A stretch of DNA of 64,000 nt from Stemphylium vesicarium. Lineage: Eukaryota; Ascomycota; Dothideomycetes; Pleosporales; Pleosporaceae. Location: the NCBI GenBank assembly GCA_004380135.1, contig QXCR01000059.1:102323-166322 (forward strand). The letters are read 5' to 3'. Both the position numbers and the translations under genes were made by a program. Position 1 is the stretch's first letter. Each line of letters begins with the position of its first letter. Of this stretch, positions 32,313 through 44,585 are shown one piece after another. Below the pieces are notes generated by a model. It saw only the letters and a list, made by a program, of their open reading frames with translations. It searched no databases and had not been told where the DNA came from.

Positions 32313-34019
32313 ATGGCAACATCTGACTCGATCAACGACGCGCTGCAGCATTCGATCACCGATGAGAAGCAAGAGCAACTTCAACGCGAGTATGTCGCGC
32401 AAGAGAATGGCCTCGAGGTTCTGGAAAACAAGAAAAGGGAAGATGCGCTGACGCGCAAGCTGGATTGCTTTGTTGCGCCAGTCATGATGATGTTGATGCT
32501 GATCAGCTATCTTGATCGTGGGAATATCGGGTTTGCAGCCACACAGGGTATGAATACGGACATTGACCTGAAAGGCGGTGAACTGAATGTGCGTCGCGAC
32601 GTGGTATGCACTAGCCTGATGGCTCACTAATAAAACTACAGACTGCAGTGTCAGTTTTCTACGTCTTTTACATCTTGGCTGAGGTGAGCATTGGATTATG
32701 CATCATTGGTATACGAGGCGCCTAATTCCACTCAGTTTCCCACTTCTTTGCTCGTCAAACGCCTGCAGTTCAATCGCGTTATCCCAACCATCACCTTCTG
32801 TTGGGGTGTGACATGTCTTTGCACCGGCTTTGTACAGAACTCCGCCGGCCTGGTTACTACGCGCATCTTTTTGGGGTTCTTCGAAGGTTGCTTATTTCCA
32901 GCCATGACGCTATTCTTGTGTAACTGGTATACACGAGAAGAGTTAGGGATTCGTATCGCATATCTGTTTATAGCCTCGGCGTTGTCAGGAGCTTTCGGGG
33001 GACTCATCGCTTTTGGTATCTTGTACATGAACGGAGTAGCGGGTTGGAGCGGGTGGAGATGGTAAGGCTCAAGCGTATGATGATTCCTACCGTGATTTTA
33101 GCTGATATTATTCAAGGCTCTATGTGATCGAAGGCATCATCACAGTGATATGGGCATTCTGCTGCATCTTCCTCGTTCCTAGGTCCCTCGAAACAGCCTA
33201 CTTTCTCAACGATGACGAGAAGGCATTAATGCGTCAACGTGCGCACCGCACACAAGCATACTCCGATTCAGAAGGTTCTGGTCATTATGGCAAAGCGGAT
33301 ATCAAAGAAGCAGCGAAGGATGTTAAGAGCTGGGTCCACGGTTTCATCCAGATCGCTGTTGTAACGATTTTGTATGGATTCGGCACGTTTCTCCCCATCA
33401 TCATCAGGAACGGGTTCAATTTTTCAACGAAGCAGGTATGCAGACACTTCATATATTATCCACGCGGGATACTCACATGCGCAAGGCGCAATATCTTGTC
33501 ATTCCGGTGAACATCTGGGGCGCGATCGTGTATGCGATCGGGGCCTACCTTTCCGATCGCTACCAGACGAGGTTCCTGCCCCTCATCCTAATGGCGCCTA
33601 TTGGCATCACTGGCTATGCCGTTTTGCTTTCTGCTGTGAGCCCATATGTCCACTATTTCGCCACCTATCTTATCGCGACAGCTTGCTTCCTCTGCACTGG
33701 TGGGAACATTACATGGCTATCGGCAAATTGTGCACCAGACGGGAAACGCGCTGCCTCACTTGGCATTCTTCTAACGCTTACCAATATCGGTGGTGTAGTT
33801 TCGGGACAAATCTACCAGAGCGACGCGGCGCCGAAATATAGGTTAGGCCATGCTTGGAGTCTGGGTTGTTTAGGTTTCGCATGGTGTGGATGGTGGATTG
33901 TTAGAGCTATCTACAGAAGAAGGGAGAAGAGAAAAGATATTAAACTCGCGAGCGGTTATACTATGCCTGATGGAACGGTATATACCGATCGGGAGCTGGA
34001 CTTCAGGTATCAGATATAG
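32313..34019 (+). CDS. MFS transporter, anion:cation symporter (Dal5/Tna1-like), 498 aa
   Basis: Five exons: 32313-32588, 32642-32683 (42 nt), 32736-33061, 33117-33435 and 33486-34019, with four introns of 50-55 nt. The joined protein has a cytosolic N-terminus, then LISYLDRGNIGFA, the signature after TM1 of the fungal ACS family, and about 12 membrane helices: FYVFYILAEFPTSLL is TM2, and GFFEGCLFPAMTLFL is TM4. A central charged loop and a basic C-terminus complete it. Family members carry organic anions such as allantoate, nicotinate or other carboxylates into the cell with protons. At the edge of the catabolic cluster it is the probable uptake step for the substrate. An in-frame upstream ATG (32244) would add 23 residues; I prefer 32313. 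Confidence 0.9.
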
Positions 34020-36030
34020 AATTTCGGATGCCTCAGTGTACAATTGTAGACAACTTCCCTATATCTTGGCCACTCTAAGAGAGGACTAACGGATCACTCA
34101 AGCCTAAAACGCTATACCATGTACTCATTTAGATACATCAAATGACTATGAAGATTCTGGTGGCTACATTGCCTAGGTATTGTTGGTTTTGCAGCAGTCT
34201 TTGGTTTCTCGCGCGAAGTTTCGTTTCCTGTCTATTAGCATGAGCATAAATCTGGAGTTTTTGAAACACTCATTTAGAACCTTTCCATTTTGCAGCCTTA
34301 CAGTATTATGAACGGTTGGCATATTGACCATGAATTTGGAGATATTTACAATGCTCCTACCGAGGTTTTTGCACAGATTGCTAGTAAGCTTATTTATCTC
34401 ATCATGAGGGCCATCTCCCACGAGCAAGCAGATTCTTGTCGTCCCTTACGGAATAAACCAGCCGTACTTCCACCGTGTTTTTCGCAACTAAAGTGATTCG
34501 GCTTACACAAAGGACCTGTCAGATGGCCAAGCGACAGACCTTTGCGATTGAAATGGGTTCAACACCAATTCTTCATCACACTTGCCCTTTCCTTTTCAAC
34601 GCTTCCACATACGTCATTCTCAACGCACCACCAAAGCGACGAGTAGCAATGGCGCAATCAGTGCGACAACATTCTAACGCACGCATCTCTTCGCTGCATC
34701 AAGATGGTGATTTTACACCCCTCAAACACCGCAATCCCGTGAGAGCCAAAAGGGAATCGCAAACTCTTCACCTCCGCCCCTTCGCGTTTCCAATAACAGC
34801 CATCACTGCCTATCACCCCTCCGTAGGGGGTCGCGACTGACACTTTAGGATAAGTCTGCGATACGGGTAAACCGGAGTAGCTCGTTGGCTGCATGTTTCC
34901 GATCGCAGCCCACGATCGGACACAACTACGCGTCGCAATAAACTGTGGTGTACCGCGAAAAGCGCCAAACCCGGTCATGAGAGCAGGTTCGATACGGTGT
35001 CGATCGACTCCTAGATGTCATCGCAAACACCCATTATGCAATGCAAGCACACCTTGTGCGCAACCCTCTTTTACCCCCACCCTCCCTCTCGTCGACCTTC
35101 CTTCTCCCTAACCGCCCGGTAGGCATCTCTCCGAAGACGTGAGGGTTGCATAGAAATTGTTCACGCGCATTAATCGACGCAGATCAGCTTAATCTGACTG
35201 GACAGCCTAGCACAGAATGGAGGGTCAGGGGGCATGCAGCCCTGCAAACGGGGTTGGGATGGCCATGCGGCTGTTATGCAAGGGGGTGGGGAAAGGCTAC
35301 CAAGCAATGATCTACCGCCTGCTAGTGAAGTTGCCCTGTAGTGCCTTCCGTATATGTATGCGCGTTTCTTTTGACGAGAAAAGGTTTCTTGAGTGTCAAA
35401 AGCAAATCCAGTTTCGAACTTTAGGGCTTGGGCGCTAGAGGGGAACAAGCAAGTCTGGAGGACCGAAGAAAGAAAAAACGGCGCGTTGGATCTGGTATAG
35501 TCCCCTCGAAAATAGTGAGTTTGGTTAGACTGGTTGGTTGAGATGGGTTTAGACGGTGCAGGGAGTGAAGGGAACTAAGTCACCGACTTTCTGTATAGTG
35601 GTAGCGAAAGGGTACATGCGTGGAGTTTGGTCCTTGACTTGCGCGACTGGGATGCATCATGCGGGACAGGAGATTAGTTCGCCTGCATTTTCTCGAGATG
35701 CGTTTTTTGGGGATACGGAAACGTCCGGCGGGCATTTCGCCTGGTTGGTTGGCTTTCATTTACCAGACAAATCCGAGTGAAAAAAGCTTGCCGTGGGAAG
35801 AAAAGGTATTCTGGTAGGCCGCTCTGATCAAGTCAATGCGAGTGAAGGCGGGCGTTTGGAAACTGTAAACGATCTCGATATTTCTTCGGGTCGCCTTGCC
35901 TTGCGACTTCTTATATGTGGTCAGTGAGCCAGGCATCAACGGGGGGGAACGTCATCGCGATGAACACCTGCGCAGTTCCACCACCCAACGTCATCGCAGC
36001 CTGTGCGAATATTGCAAGAAGCAGAACATT

Positions 36031-36570
36031 GTTTCACAACGACGAACGATCCCGATGCTCGTAGATCATATCGATCGCGGTGAAGTATGTGGCTTTAGAG
36101 TAGATCTCGATGGCAAGAAGCACTCTGGCGTACGGGCGTGAGTGACGTACAAGACTCGAGAAATCCCACCTTCTGCGTCATGTGTAAAAGGCGAAACGGT
36201 TGTTTCAGAACGACGAACGATCCCGATGTTCGCAGATTATGGTTTTTCTGTAGAAGTGTGTGGGGTTACAGAGAAGATCGCGATGGTAAAGAAGCAGTAA
36301 TCCAAAGGAAACACCGCTACGTCATGGGAAGAAGCGAAACGGTGGTTTCAAAACGGTGAACGATCCCGATGCCTTTAAGATTGCTGCTCGTGCGCTGAGG
36401 ACGGCCCTGCGGAGAAGAAGAAGAAGAGGAAGAAGGATGGAGGGGACGGTCTTGCTCGGTGGTCAAGGACTAGATCTCGATGGTAAAAGATGCTTTGGCA
36501 GCACACCAATCAGTGCTAGAGTGGTACTCTGGGGTATACAAACGTGGCTTCGTAACGATCTCGATGGCGA
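36031..36570. repeat. Degenerate tandem repeat array A
   Basis: The string GTTTCA-AACG-GAACGATCCCGATG recurs with small changes starting at about 36031, 36202 and 36345. Each is followed some 70-130 bp later by AGATCKCGATGGYAA (about 36103, 36269, 36473). A last partial copy (AACGATCTCGATGGCGATG) is near 36556, and an upstream relative lies at 35868. The copies shift reading frame relative to one another, so protein coding is unlikely. Confidence 0.6.
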
Positions 36571-38399
36571 TGCATGATCTCTTGATGGAGATGGCGTGGG
36601 GCAGATGACTTTATTCCAATAATGTGGCTGGAGATGACTTTGTTGTTGGTAGGAAAAAACACAATCGTTGCCTATACCTAGGCCTGAGGCTTCGACACCT
36701 GATTAGTAGCAAGTTCGTAATTTGTTTGTGTATGTAGGATACTTACAGTATTTGTTACTATGCAGTCTAAGAGCATTGCGATACGTTCAGTCCGCAATGA
36801 ATCTTCACACATCGCAGAATTATACTACGCAATGAGATACCCAAGACCGTCTTCTCATGGTCTCTGTCTGTCCACGCTACTCTGAACTCTCGTGTACAGC
36901 TAAAACAATGCCGTCGCGCCTCAAAATATGCAAAAGCCTGTCGATATGTTCTCTACCCAAGAGCCACAGAGACTGTCAGAACAATGTATGGCGGGGAGGG
37001 GCCGGCCATTATATCCAAAGAAAGTGACAGCATCGCAGAGTTTCCCTGCTTCACCAACTGCACATTCCTTTTCCACATCTGATCCAGTCGGGACTTGGGC
37101 ATGATGTCACTGCCGACTCCGCCTGCGACTTGTCGATCAGTCAGCAACCAAGTAACATGGGAAAATGCACTCTCACTAGATTGTTCGTACAGCAGGACAC
37201 AGATTTAATCATTCAGTATCTTGGATCACAGCCTGCCACTCCTACACTCGGACAACGTACGCGCTCTCCACACCGCATCCATACTGCAGCGCCCCCAAAA
37301 TCAGGCGCGTGCAAAGCGCATATCCGTGAATTGGCCTGGGCAGGTATTTGGACGAGGGGAAGGGACGGAGTGGTTGCATGGCTGAGGTGATGAATGAACA
37401 GATGCGGTGCAGATGACACGGACTCACGATACTCGAACCCTGGTATAGACGCGACGCGATAGTATAGATGTAGCCATGAGTGATAACATCGTGTTTGCGC
37501 TCGCATATGTAGCCCATGTAGCACTAACTGCATCAGCAGCTAGTCTTCAGAGAGTACAAGTGCAGCGACGGCAAGAGGAAGGGTAAGAGGGAGAATACCA
37601 GAGCGAAAAGAAAGGCAAAGAGGCTATGCATCTCAAAGCATATATAGAAAGAAAGACCTGAAAGAAACAGAGTCGCGTAATGTAATACCCCATGGAGCGA
37701 TATGCGCAGAAAGTGCGGCAGGCGATATATATACCAGGACCTCACGTGTCCCAAGCCCCCGTCGCAGACATCGATGTTCACGGAGATCCCGCATCCCACA
37801 TCCTCCCTTTTCACTCCCTCACATACCACTCCCCCAGCAGTCTAGATCCCCACCTCCCTCTCCAGCCTGCATCTCCGCTAAATCAACAAATTCTAGACCT
37901 AGACCCTTTCTTCCAAATCTCTGCCATGCCGAGCGCCAGAGAAGTTGAGGGTTAAACTGCTTTTCCTCGGCTGCACAGCCGGGGGTGCGCAGTGCGGTTT
38001 GAGCGCCACACCACACCTTAAATGCATACCAACAATCTGGGCCAGATCTCACCTGAGCGGCCGCTTGTCTGCTTACTTGCCATATGTTTTGCGCAACTTA
38101 ATTCCTCGGGGAATGTTGGAATGGGTAAAGGCGAGGCTGAGGGTGCTTGTATGCGTGGGCGTGTGGGTGTGAATGCAAGTATGTGCGTGGTTAGGGACAT
38201 AAAAAAACGTGGTGCAGAATTAAACTCTGTAGGAGTTTTGATGGAAGCGAAGTAAAGAGGGTGTGTATGTGAGTACTCAGCTGCCGAAGCTGTACAAGGC
38301 ACAGATGCCGATACCTGCTAAACTGTATGAGTTCTCGCCATCGAAGACCCTTTCCCTGACGAGCAGGACCCTTTCGCGGTTTGTGAAGAAGTTAGATTT

Positions 38400-39060
38400 T
38401 TCATGTCGGGAACCCGAGACCCTTTTTTTCCTCGCTTAGATGCAGATGTTGCTGTTGATATTGTTGTTGTTGATGATTTCTCGTAACGAGGTCGAGGCAA
38501 GGGAGAAAAGGGAGGGAGAAAGAGCGCGCATGCGGTCTTTGCGGAGAAAATAAATGTCCCGGGAGGTGGCTCAACCACGCAGATTACCTCGCGATCGTGG
38601 GGATGTTGAAAAGGGTCCTCGCGATCGCAGACAATATGCCCTACCAAAGGTACTATTTTTTGATGCTGTTGTCATTGTTGATTTCGCCAGTAGCGAGGAT
38701 CGTGAGCGAGTATGAGGAGGGAACGAAGAATGGCCTGGGTGTTGTTCACCGGCCCAGATACCTCTCGCGATCGCAGTGCCGTCGAACAGGGTCCTTCAGG
38801 GTCCTCGCGATCGCAGACAATAGCCCTACCAAAGTCCTGGATTTTTTGATGCTGCTGGTGTTGTTGATTTCGCAGTAGCGAGCATCGTGAGCGGAGGGAA
38901 CGAAGAAAGGCCCGGGTGTCCCTCACCCAACCTATGAACTTCTCGCGATCGCAGTCTCGTTGAATAATGTCCTCGCGATCGCAGACAATGGTACTGTTCA
39001 ACCGCCATATCTTTTTATGCGACATTTTCTCATGCCATTGTTGATTTCTCGTAGCGAAGT
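38400..39060. repeat. Tandem repeat array B with paired GCGATCGC palindromes
   Basis: About four diverged units of 168-186 bp. Each carries a CTCGCGATCGCAGACAAT block, a TTTTTTGATGCTG / TGTTGATTTCGC block, a TAGCGAG / GTGAGCG block and a GGAGGGAACGAAGAA block. The 8-bp palindrome GCGATCGC occurs at 38621, 38767, 38807, 38945 and 38975, with a 7/8 match at 38591, forming pairs 30-40 bp apart in each unit. The leftmost unit (38400-38590) is the most decayed. Confidence 0.75.
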
Positions 39061-42000
39061 GCAAGATGGTGTTGTGTTGTGTTGCATTGCATCACATCAC
39101 AATCTGGTGCAATGTGGTGTGTGGTCTGATGTTTCCCGTGTTCCTCCTTCCCAATTTGGAAAACGAAGAAGCTGGCCAGAGCTATCGTGACATTCGGAAT
39201 CCGAAGCTGCCAAGATGGTCGCTCGCTTGACGGTTTTGGGCATCGCCGTGGTGTTGCGATGGGGAGGGAGGATGTCACGCCACGTATTGCGGCTGTGCCT
39301 GACTGACGACAGCAGTTCAGAAAGTACACCCAAAGCAACAAACAACAGGACAGACACAGAAAAGATCCAAACATCTTCTCTTCACCAGTTTCCGATCTCG
39401 ATGTACACGCATCATCCATCGAAATCGTGGCAATGCGTTACTATCCTCCCATCCCACACCCCCACATACATTCCCGCCGGGATCTAGACCAGAGTGGCTC
39501 GTGGGCGTGGCTGAAGTCCGTGGTCGGGCAGCATGAGACGAGGTCAAGCTTTTTGCACCCCGAGCTTCTCTCGGCTACGAGGGAGCTTTGTTGACGTACG
39601 TTGGGTATGAGCGAGGCGGTGTAAACGATTGGGGGCTGACAATGGGCGATAGATGAGAAGGTAGAAGGATATGAAACAGGTCAGGGCGTTTGTGGAGTAT
39701 GCATGGGGGGTGTTGTTTTCTAGATCACGTTGTTGTTGGTATACCTGGTATGGAAGGGTCTGGCCTCCGGGTATGCTTTCCGACGCCTTATGGATGAGGG
39801 TCCAGGAATATTGGTGATGGCCTTGTTGTCTGTAATCTGCCCTTCTTCGGGGGTACTAACTAGTGACGTGTGATGTGATAGAATGCGCAAAATTGCTCGC
39901 GGTGCTTGCAATCACCACCGACACGGCGATACCTATCAGTGGGTGGTGACAGATTTGCCCTACAACCAGCGGTGAAATTTGCAGAGAGCTCATGCGCCTG
40001 CTTACCCTGCGTTACCTTTCCTTTTCCTTTTCCTGGCCGGCACTTTTAAACCCAAGGTACGGAATTATGTGAGACAGCCGCATCCACATGAAGGAAGAAG
40101 CCTCACGGACTCGTTGCGGTGGCATTCCTGGTGCCTGGTTGTGCTTTTTGGTGTGACTGGAAGTTGTTGATCCATGTAGCTAGCTCCACACCATCATTGT
40201 TCGGCATACGCAAGTAAATGTCTGGGTAGTACACAGATCCCCTTATCTCCACTTACCGCAAATGAGCAGAACGTATCTCTTCTTGGAGTGCACTACGTCA
40301 CACATAGATGGCGATTCGTCGTACGCGGCGGGTGATCTGACCGGCGACCAGTTCTGCGGGTAAAGTTAGGCTGCTATTCTGGTTGTGAGATTTGTACCGG
40401 GGTAGAATCCCACAGATCTCCTCGCCGATCTGGGAACCAAGGGTGCGCCGCGGATTGGGTAGACCCGGACCAGGGCCTTGAGTCATACAGAATGGAGATG
40501 GTGGTCTTGATGGGGACTTACAACAGGAATCGGCCACTTTAATCGAACCCGAGGCCGGCAAGGGCCCGAAAGCGAGTCTCGCGATAGTAACGCCTTGTTA
40601 AAGAGGCCGCGGGACACGAGACCGGGGTAAGGCATTTGGAAATGATGCCTGAACGTCGGCGAAGCTGTATATTGGCCAGCGGTTCGCACCAGATTCCCCA
40701 GAAGGTAACCCCAAGAGTCGCACCTGTATACCACCGAGGAGGACTCCCTGTGAGTCGCGCTCATGATGATGACATTGGGCCATTATTGCTGTGCGCAATG
40801 CATAGAGGTTTTCTTCAAGCAAAGGACACGCGCCCGGTTCCGAAACAAGTTCTGGCTGCACCGTTGGGCCATGTCTTCTTCAAGTGAAACTGGTCCTGGT
40901 GTTTCTGTCTCACAAACGTTGCTGTGTGACTGTCATTTGCCCAGGGCTGAGGGTGGTCCTAAGTTTGTACACAGAGGAAGGCGTATTCAGTTCGCAGGAA
41001 ACCAGATTGCGTAATGTAGGCAATCACCAGCTCCCAGGACAAAGAGATCATTCGGTCTAACGTGTTCCTGGGGTCACCGATGCGGTAAACTCAGCGAATG
41101 CAATAGCATGCTCATATGAGTGATCGCGTGCGCCAACCACTGAGTGGAGACGCTAGTGCAGGGGTTCGTCGCCGGCTAAGCTGAGCTTGTCGCTGGCCCC
41201 GAGAACGTGGCATTTCAATAGGAGCGCACACTCAAAGTCGAGGAAAGATCAACATCCCGATAGTTCTGACCTTTGGTTAGAGGGATCAGGAAAACGTTAT
41301 CCTCCTCTCTACAAGATCGAGAGCCAAAACGCCGGAACGCTGCAAAGCGTGCGACTCAGGCAGACGCGTTCAGTGATCGTCAGCCGCTCTGTGAGAATGG
41401 ATTGGTGGAGCTTGCCAGGGCGCGGGCCGGAAGTGTGTTCCTGAGTCGTAGCCTGATTTGGTATCGCACCAAATCTTCCATTCGACTTCTACCTGATCAC
41501 AGGATCGTGATGCAGACAAGGTAACGAATCCATCGTTCGGCGCATGGGGCGCGCTGCGCTAAGGAGTTCATTGCTTTTTGCGACAGCTGTCAAATTATCA
41601 TCAGGCCGCGCTTGGCACTTTGGACAGCTGGTTAGTCCCGGGGCCATGAGGGGCAGGGGCAGATCTCCTCCTTCAAGCGCGTTGCGCAATGATGAAAGGA
41701 ACGCGGTGTGATTCAGCCCTGAGAAGTTCCTGCATGGAATACTGAAAGACTGTTGTTTCTTTTCAAGACTCCTCTGCGCAGTCCTTCACCGCATCAAAAC
41801 ATTTGTGTACATGTAGTCGACCGACGTTCTAGGCTTCCGCAGGGCGTTCAGGGCTGTCTGTTTACATGCATACGACCTCTTATCAGACCGACAGATGATG
41901 CGGCTGAGGCGTTTGATGTAAGTCCCGAAACGCGACTGATCGGCAGGTGCGAATAACTTTCCACAAGAGGGGTTGAGGCTTGAGTTATGCGAGAGAGGCA

Positions 42001-42526
42001 GGTTGTGATAGGTTCAACCGTGTGTGTCCGCCACATCCCTGGATAGTGCAAAGATGGCGCGTGCCCGGACAGCCAGCCTCTTGGTTCAGCACACCAGGAT
42101 CTGCCATGGGGTCCTTGCGTTGACGGCAGCTAAAAGCAACGAGTGCTGATCTGGTCAGAGCGTGAATGGTGACGGAAACGGTAGAGCCGTAGCCATGTAC
42201 CACGTTCTGGGGCGCTATTGCGAGCCTGATCCCTGGAGTCAATCGGCGAGTGCGGCGCTATGGCGCATGATCTGGTGGGTATCATCCTGTTCCCTGCCTG
42301 GGTCGTCAAGTCCATCATTGATATATAACACTTGGTCGCCCTAGGCTTTGGATTCAATCAGACCAACACCACCAAGACATCATCCACCACGCCAACTACC
42401 ACGATCATTACTACAGTCACTACCACTACCACCACTTCCTGACTGCTTCGACATAACACTCGACATCAGTACTCGGTTCTATCATAGAAACACCCAACAC
42501 ACACATCCAGTCAACCATCAACCAAC

Positions 42527-43121
42527 ATGTACAAAAACCTCGGACACGCACCCAACTGGGACGTATGCTTCCAGCAAAGCCAACTCACCGAGGAGAACTT
42601 GCGATCACACAGCTCCAACCACCGAAAGGTATGCTTCTGAAGCCGAAAATCACTCTGAGTACATGATCTAACGATGGATACAGACAGACAGTGCTTGCCA
42701 AATGGGAGAGCAACAATACTACCGATACGACGGTGACTTTGCGGAATCCGACGACGGAGACGATGCAGAGTCTCAAAGGCACAACATGGCCCTCCGAAGG
42801 GCTGCGTCGATGGAAGTGTTGAAGGCATACGGTGGATGCTTCGCCTCTGGCTTCCTCGCTCTGCAAGACCCTCTGCCTACCCGGCCCAAATCGAAGCTCC
42901 GGAGATATGAGAGTGCCGACGACTGTGACATCCGAAGAACCGCATCGGTTGCGACATCTCTTGAGTCAGCTTCCAGCTCTGCCAGCAACCTCGACAGCGC
43001 GCGTCCTGACTCGGCCACCTTGAGCCCAGCAGAATTGCAAAGTGTGGCCAAGGCCGGACGGTGGAGCTGGAGGAGTATGAGGAAAAACCGAAAGCAATCC
43101 CCAAAAAAGACCGAGTTTTAA
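42527..43121 (+). CDS. Hypothetical Ser/Arg-rich small protein (179 aa)
   Basis: Two exons: 42527-42628 and 42684-43121, with a 55-nt GT-AG intron that keeps the frame (34 codons, then 146). The protein is hydrophilic: a short N-terminal segment with Asn-Trp-Asp, an acidic patch (DGDFAESDDGDDAES), a predicted helix containing RRAASMEVLKAYGGCFASG, and a Ser/Ala-rich stretch. It closes with a basic C-terminal WSWRSMRKNRKQSPKK segment. RRAAS is a possible PKA site. A TATATAA lies about 205 bp upstream, followed by a long CACCAC-rich leader. I do not recognise the family; it may be a regulatory protein of moderate conservation in related fungi. Confidence 0.65.
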
Positions 43122-44585
43122 ATATAAAGATTTCCCAGGCACAAGGCCAATTTTCCATCAGTGTTTCCTTGTTCGTTTGTTAGCGAAGGCGTTGGGGGTC
43201 GTTGGAACCTAAAAGATTGCGCATCACCATCTCTTTTGTTGCAGGAAGCTGAAATGGAGTTTATGGCATGCAAGGACATGACATGACGGCTGTATCGGTA
43301 GTGTATAATAGTAATCTCGGAAGAGGGTTTAATGGCTCAGCGAGCCTGGGTCAATCGATGCATACTCTGCAAGATCAACATATCAACACTTTGTGCGCTC
43401 TTGATTCCCGTTGATTCGGACATGAGGTTTGGCCCAAGCGGGATCGCTTGGAGAGCCGGAGCCGACGCTTCAAACATTGTTTCTCGTAGCATATCGGCTG
43501 CGAGACACGGTGAGGGTACCCGAATAAGGTTCTCGGAGGTTCATCACCGCCCAGGTCCCGTGTACCTAATGATGAGGCATTGGACGACACATAACCTCAG
43601 ACCATGGTAAGATGACTCGGAAATCATCTTGGTACAGGTGGCTGGTCATGGTGTTGCGTGGGTGAGCAGTGGCCTCTGAGCCGTGGGGTGCAGCTGCAAG
43701 CTGACGGAAAGGCTGCGCCTGACCCCTCAGCCGAGCCAGTCACAGAACAGGCAATCACCAAGGAAGACGCAGGCGCATCAAGGGTCGGAATTAAAAAACA
43801 AAACAAAATAATCGCACAAAGCGCAATTGGAATTCAACAAGACGGAAAGACGAGACCAGCTGGCAGACTGGTGTGCTGTGGAGAGACAGACGTCTGCCTG
43901 CCATGACGTAGTAGTGGGGTCATGCGATAGCGCGGCAAAGCTCGGCCTGACAATGGCAATGGCCAGGCACGACGGGGAGAGGTTCGAGGAATGAAGATGT
44001 GCGCGACCAAACTGCACGGGATGTCGTGTACTAGCTGTGCCCAGGTGTTCGTCCACAGCACTACGGGCCCCCCGGATGAAGCAGACACCAGTCGCGACAG
44101 TTGTCTGGAACAATGCAGCTTCTTCACCGCCTGGGGCTGTCATTGCCTATCGTGATGCGAGACCCACCACTGACGCCTGCTGTTATGCGTTCTGAAGCCA
44201 TCGGCGGACCTGCCGGGCTTGCATCAGTCAAAACTGCTACCTCCGCCGCCTGTTGTAGACTCCGGTTCTCTCTTTTCTTCCCAATCCTACAACCACATAC
44301 GCCACCCGTACTAGTTCTTACAGCACATCGTCGTGTGACATAGTCTTGTCCGCTCTTACACGCAGCCATATCCTCATACAAAGGTGCCGCCCCGCCCCCA
44401 CCCCAGCCTCGACGAGCCTCCTCGCAGGGCTAGCTAACTCCGGACAGTACCTGGGCCATAGCACACTATCCTCAGCTCCAAGCACCAAGTACCAAGCACC
44501 ACTCACCACTGCCCTCTTGCTCCCGCCCCAACACAGCAACACACCACTCGCTTGACTGGTGGCTCGGTCCTCCCTCCCCCATAGC
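43122..44585. other. Intergenic, trehalase promoter at right end
   Basis: No gene recognised. The right 300 bp is pyrimidine-rich with a C-rich block (about 44388-44405) and short AGCACCA/AGTACCA direct repeats (about 44479-44501), and presumably serves as promoter and leader of the trehalase gene. Confidence 0.5.

Larger units (their letters stand above)
34020..42526. other. 8.5-kb gene-poor region
   Basis: No protein of recognisable family and no convincing spliced frame is found across 8.5 kb, although the flanks are dense with genes. Base composition is mixed, not strongly AT-rich. It contains two degenerate tandem arrays (36031-36570 and 38400-39060), a (TTG)n tract near 38457, and short direct duplications such as ATGACTTTRTT at 36604 and 36631. 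It may hold noncoding transcripts, decayed genes or strain-specific DNA; I cannot tell which. Confidence 0.5.

Noticed and set aside
36138..36577. Two short tandem frames overlapping by four bases, looking like translationally coupled genes
   Set aside because: They start on GTG, the underlying repeats are out of phase between frames, and coupling of this sort is not expected in a fungus.
37533..37829. 98-codon minus-strand frame with a hydrophobic stretch
   Set aside because: No signal-peptide-like start, no family match and an irregular composition; insufficient for a gene call in the gene-poor region.
38591..39060. CRISPR-like array suggested by regularly spaced palindromes
   Set aside because: Units diverge in both the palindrome surroundings and the spacing, the genome is eukaryotic, and no cas genes are present.
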